NCBI RefSeq assembly: GCF_016617615.1 | Contig: NZ_JAACYA010000001.1 | Location: 868,001-932,000 of the forward strand | Direction: 5' to 3' | Length of the DNA: 64,000 nt | DNA from: Persephonella atlantica | GTDB taxonomy: Bacteria; Aquificota; Aquificia; Aquificales; Hydrogenothermaceae | Shown here: one piece after another, positions 61,181 to 64,000 of the stretch | Numbering within the stretch: position 1 is the stretch's first letter | Layout of the letters: each line of letters begins with the position of its first letter | Translations under genes and position numbers: made by a program | The notes under the pieces: model-generated | What the model was told of the DNA's origin: nothing | The model's input: only the letters and a program-made list of their open reading frames with translations | Databases searched by the model: none

Positions 61181-61909
61181 TTAAGCTGCTTTTGCTTCTA
61201 AGGTTTTTAAAATGGAATTTAAATCCAGTTTAACTGATGGGCTCATCGTTGTTTTAATTACCAGATTTTTCATATACTGTCCCTTAAGGCCGGAAGGTCT
61301 GAGTTTCTGAACAGTATCTATCACTTCTAAAGCATTTTCTACTAATTTTTGCTTATCAAAGGATATTTTACCTATCGGAACGTGGAGGTTTCCTGTTTTG
61401 TCCACCTTAAACTCAACCCTACCTTTCTTTGCTTCTGTAACAGCTTTTTTCACGTCCTGCGTAACTGTTCCAACCTTAGGATTTGGCATCAACCCTCTTG
61501 GTCCCAGTATCCTACCTAACTTTGCAACTTTTGGCATCATGTCAGGTGTCGCAATAACAACATCAAAATCAAGCCAGTTTTCATTCAGTATCTTATTTAT
61601 TAGCTCCTCTCCGCCAACATAGTCAGCTCCTGCCTCTTCAGCTTCTTTTACTTTTTCTCCCTGAGTAATAACTAACACTTTTAGCTCTTTACCCAGTCCG
61701 TGTGGAAGAACAACAGAGCCTCTGACCATCTGATCTGCATATTTTGGGTCAACTCCAAGACGGAATATAAGTTCAACAGTCTCGTCAAACTTCCTCTGCA
61801 TAACTTCTTCCATTTTCTTAAGAACATCTATAGCCTCTTCAAGAGAGTACAGTTTGTCTTTATTTACTAATTTCAAAGCTTCTAAGTATTTTTTTCCTCT
61901 TTTTGCCAT
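61181..61909 (-). CDS. rplA: Ribosomal protein L1
   Basis: A 242-residue protein: [49 protein letters not shown] and [15 protein letters not shown] are typical. It binds the mobile L1 stalk near the E site. Confidence 0.98.
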   Translation of the reverse strand: MAKRGKKYLEALKLVNKDKLYSLEEAIDVLKKMEEVMQRKFDETVELIFRLGVDPKYADQMVRGSVVLPHGLGKELKVLVITQGEKVKEAEEAGADYVGGEELINKILNENWLDFDVVIATPDMMPKVAKLGRILGPRGLMPNPKVGTVTQDVKKAVTEAKKGRVEFKVDKTGNLHVPIGKISFDKQKLVENALEVIDTVQKLRPSGLKGQYMKNLVIKTTMSPSVKLDLNSILKTLEAKAA

Positions 61910-61911
61910 GG

Positions 61912-62349
61912 CTATGCCTCCAGTCCTTCTACTTCAATTCCCATTGAACGGGCAGTCCCTGCAATAATCTTTATAGCCTGCTCAATATCCTCTGTGTTCA
62001 GGTCTTTCATCTTAAGTTCTGCAATCTCTTTCAGCTGTTCTTTTGTAACCTTACCTACTTTTTCTCTTTTAGGGTCAGACGCTCCCTTTTTAATACCTGC
62101 AGCTTCTTTCAGCAAGTAAGACGCTGGTGGTGTCTTCAGTATGAATGTGAAAGACCTGTCAGCATAAACCGTAATAACAACAGGAACGATAGTTCCTGGT
62201 TTCATCTCCGATGTGGCTGCATTAAAACTTTTCACAAACTCCATAATGTTCACACCATGCTGTCCTAATGCAGGACCAACTGGTGGAGACGGTGATGCTT
62301 GCTGAGCTGGAATCATCAGCTCAATTGTTCCCACTACTTTTTTAGCCAT
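61912..62349 (-). CDS. rplK: Ribosomal protein L11
   Basis: A 145-residue protein: [30 protein letters not shown] and the C-terminal [24 protein letters not shown]. It forms the GTPase-associated centre with 23S rRNA. Confidence 0.98.
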   Translation of the reverse strand: MAKKVVGTIELMIPAQQASPSPPVGPALGQHGVNIMEFVKSFNAATSEMKPGTIVPVVITVYADRSFTFILKTPPASYLLKEAAGIKKGASDPKREKVGKVTKEQLKEIAELKMKDLNTEDIEQAIKIIAGTARSMGIEVEGLEA

Positions 62350-62373
62350 AAAAAATACACCTCCTTGAGTCGT

Positions 62374-63156
62374 TTAGATCTTTTCCACCTGGGAGAACTC
62401 AAGTTCAACCGGTGTAGATCTTCCAAATATTGATATGGATACAATAAGCTTTTCTTTTTCTGGTATTACTTCTTCTACCACTCCTGTAAAATTCATGAAT
62501 GGTCCTTCTATAACCCTGACCTGATCTCCTTTCTGGAAAAGAAGTTTCTTAATTTTTGGAGCACCTTTTTCTATCTGTCCCAGCACTTTCTGTATATCTT
62601 TTTCATCTAACGGAACAGGAAATCCTCCTGCGCTTACGAATCCTATGATGTATGGAGTTTTCTTTATTAGGTCTATAAGGTCATCATTTAGCTCTGCTTT
62701 TATAAGGAGGTATCCGGGGAATATTTTGTTTTCTAATATTATTTTTGCCTCTGTTTTATTTTCTTTACACTGTATTTTTTGACCAGGCTTGTAAATAGGA
62801 CTGTGGTTAACGCACTGTTCGTCTCCTTCAACACTTTCTAAAACCCTAACTTTGCCATCTTCTATAGAAAACTTTGTTACCCCCTTTTTCCCCATCACCT
62901 CTATTTCTCTGTTTGCACCTTTGAGGGAAAGCCTGTATCTTTCTTTTCCCATGGATTTTATTACAACCTTTTCTTCTGCAGGAACAAGAACTTTTTCAAC
63001 CAAATGTTTCATATTGTTCAGTTCAAGCATCCTGACAAGGTTTTCTTTTGCCCTTATTTCTAAATTTGACTGGGTGTATAGGGCATACCATTTCTTTTTG
63101 TCTTCTTGCTTTGACTCCTCTTTATTTTCAAGCTCTTCTTTTTTCTCTTCTGACAT
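62374..63156 (-). CDS. nusG: Transcription factor NusG with an inserted domain
   Basis: A 260-residue protein against about 180 in Escherichia coli. The NGN domain ([20 protein letters not shown] ... [13 protein letters not shown]) is split by an insert of about 80 residues (roughly 65-145, including [14 protein letters not shown] and the single pair of cysteines). The C-terminal KOW domain starts at [19 protein letters not shown]. Such an extra domain is known for Aquifex and Thermotoga NusG. ATG at 63156 is preferred to an adjacent TTG. Confidence 0.96.
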   Translation of the reverse strand: MSEEKKEELENKEESKQEDKKKWYALYTQSNLEIRAKENLVRMLELNNMKHLVEKVLVPAEEKVVIKSMGKERYRLSLKGANREIEVMGKKGVTKFSIEDGKVRVLESVEGDEQCVNHSPIYKPGQKIQCKENKTEAKIILENKIFPGYLLIKAELNDDLIDLIKKTPYIIGFVSAGGFPVPLDEKDIQKVLGQIEKGAPKIKKLLFQKGDQVRVIEGPFMNFTGVVEEVIPEKEKLIVSISIFGRSTPVELEFSQVEKI

Positions 63157-63170
63157 CAATTTACCCCTTC

Positions 63171-63359
63171 TTATTTGTAAAGGTAATCAAATAACCTGTC
63201 AAAAAGTATATCCAGTCCCCACAGATATACTGACACAAGCAGTGTAAAGATTATCACAGCAATTGTGGCATTTTTTACAAGCTCCCTTGAAGGCCAGCTA
63301 ACCTTCTTAAGCTCTTCCTGCACTTCTTTCAGGAAGTTTGGTACCTCATTTATCTTCAT
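63171..63359 (-). CDS. secE: Preprotein translocase SecE
   Basis: A 62-residue single-span protein: [30 protein letters not shown] is the SecE signature, followed by the membrane segment. ATG at 63359 has GGGGAAAAG upstream; the longer frame would start inside the tRNA-Trp gene. Confidence 0.95.
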   Translation of the reverse strand: MKINEVPNFLKEVQEELKKVSWPSRELVKNATIAVIIFTLLVSVYLWGLDILFDRLFDYLYK

Positions 63360-63375
63360 CTTTTCCCCAAATAAG

Positions 63376-63448
63376 CGGGGCAAGGAGGACTCGAACCCCC
63401 GACCGCGGGATTTGGAGTCCCGTGCTCTACCAACTGAGCTATTGCCCC
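63376..63448 (-). tRNA. tRNA-Trp (anticodon CCA)
   Basis: A 73-base cloverleaf. The acceptor stem pairs GGGGCAA with TTGCCCC; the anticodon stem-loop GGGACTCCAAATCCC carries CCA; the T arm has GGTTCGAGTCC. The 3' CCA is not encoded (discriminator G is followed by CTT). It lies between rpmG and secE, the usual place. Confidence 0.97.
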
Positions 63449-63450
63449 TG

Positions 63451-63603
63451 TTATTTAATCTCTCTGTGAAGTGTATGCTTTCTGCAGAACTTACAGTACT
63501 TTCTAAGCTCTAATCTTTCTGTATGCTTCCTTTTATTCTTCGTTGTTGTATAGTTCTTTCTCTTACATTCTGTGCAGGCTAATGTAATAATCTCTCTTGG
63601 CAT
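63451..63603 (-). CDS. rpmG: Ribosomal protein L33
   Basis: A 50-residue protein reading [20 protein letters not shown], then [23 protein letters not shown]. It has the two CxxC pairs of the zinc-binding L33. Located between tuf and tRNA-Trp. Its 5' site is weak. Confidence 0.95.
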   Translation of the reverse strand: MPREIITLACTECKRKNYTTTKNKRKHTERLELRKYCKFCRKHTLHREIK

Positions 63604-63618
63604 TATCCTATCCCCTTA

Positions 63619-64000
63619 TTACTCAATTATTTTAGTAACGACACCAGCACCAACAGTTCTACCACCTTCCCTGATTGCAAACCTCATCTGCTCCTCTATA
63701 GCTACTGGCTCCATTAACTCTACTGTCAGCTCTACGTTATCCCCTGGCATTACCATCTCCTGCCCCTCTGGCAGCTCCACTACTGTCCCTGTTACATCAG
63801 CTGTCCTGATGTAAAACTGTGGCCTGTACCCAAGGAAAAATGGTGTGTGCCTTCCTCCTTCCTCTTTTGAAAGGATGTATACCTGTGCCTTGAACTTCTT
63901 GTGGGGTGTTATTGTCCCTGGTGCAGCTAATACCTGACCCCTCTCTACTTCGTCCTTTCCTATTCCCCTCAGCAGCACTCCTACGTTGTCCCCTGCTACT
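63619..64000 (-). CDS. tuf: Elongation factor Tu, second copy (cut by window edge)
   Basis: The C-terminal 126 codons of a second tuf gene, open to the right edge. The protein is identical to the first copy over this length ([20 protein letters not shown], ... GVVTKIIE). At the DNA level five silent changes are packed into 63778-63799, the rest is identical, a pattern of ongoing gene conversion. Confidence 0.98.
   Translation of the reverse strand, partial: VAGDNVGVLLRGIGKDEVERGQVLAAPGTITPHKKFKAQVYILSKEEGGRHTPFFLGYRPQFYIRTADVTGTVVELPEGQEMVMPGDNVELTVELMEPVAIEEQMRFAIREGGRTVGAGVVTKIIE

Noticed and set aside
63360-63383. Longer SecE start at 63383
   Set aside because: Would lie in the tRNA-Trp 3' end; the ATG at 63359 starts the usual SecE sequence.

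Overview
The window looks like chromosome of a thermophilic Aquificota bacterium, probably Hydrogenothermaceae and Persephonella-like. This is inference from gene content, the low GC (judged by eye), NusG with an extra inserted domain, and the giant ribosomal/RNA-polymerase cluster. No database search was possible. It holds no rRNA genes, CRISPR array or insertion sequence that I could find.

Positions 1-8585 (minus strand) hold a pel exopolysaccharide operon in the order pelC-D-E-F-G-A-B, with pelB cut by the left edge. Genes overlap or nearly touch. PelD keeps the RxxD c-di-GMP inhibitory-site motif but has lost the GGDEF signature; PelA keeps both the glycoside-hydrolase and deacetylase motifs. 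Next come an MBL-fold hydrolase and mazG (minus), then upp, a LysE-type exporter and a small overlapping pair of unknown genes that could be a toxin-antitoxin unit (plus).

Positions 12341-15648 (minus) hold the least familiar part: a compact five-gene unit of a 77-aa protein, two clearly related proteins (211 and 124 aa), a coiled-coil/PASTA protein that seems to carry a third, divergent copy of the same core, and a lipase-like alpha/beta hydrolase. A 7-bp inverted repeat lies in front of it. I recognise no named system here; it is the best candidate for something undescribed.

Positions 15808-31197 are mixed housekeeping and accessory genes: uvrA, an outer-membrane barrel protein, a PEBP lipoprotein, hemN, a NifX/NifB-like protein with cytochrome bd oxidase cydAB behind two identical-type operators, a DUF3015 protein, a DUF4105 membrane/envelope protein, ilvE, two unrecognised proteins, truD and yggT.

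Positions 31194-64000 (minus) are almost one continuous translation/transcription cluster. In transcription order it runs: tuf (second copy, cut by the right edge), rpmG, tRNA-Trp, secE, nusG, rplKAJL, rpoBC, a terminator, a strong sigma70-type promoter, rpsL, rpsG, fusA, tuf, the S10 genes, the spc genes (with secY, adk, map, infA), and the alpha genes (rpsM, rpsK, rpsD, rpoA, rplQ), which run on into yggT and truD. Several starts were moved inward from the longest frame because a good Shine-Dalgarno site points to an internal ATG or GTG.
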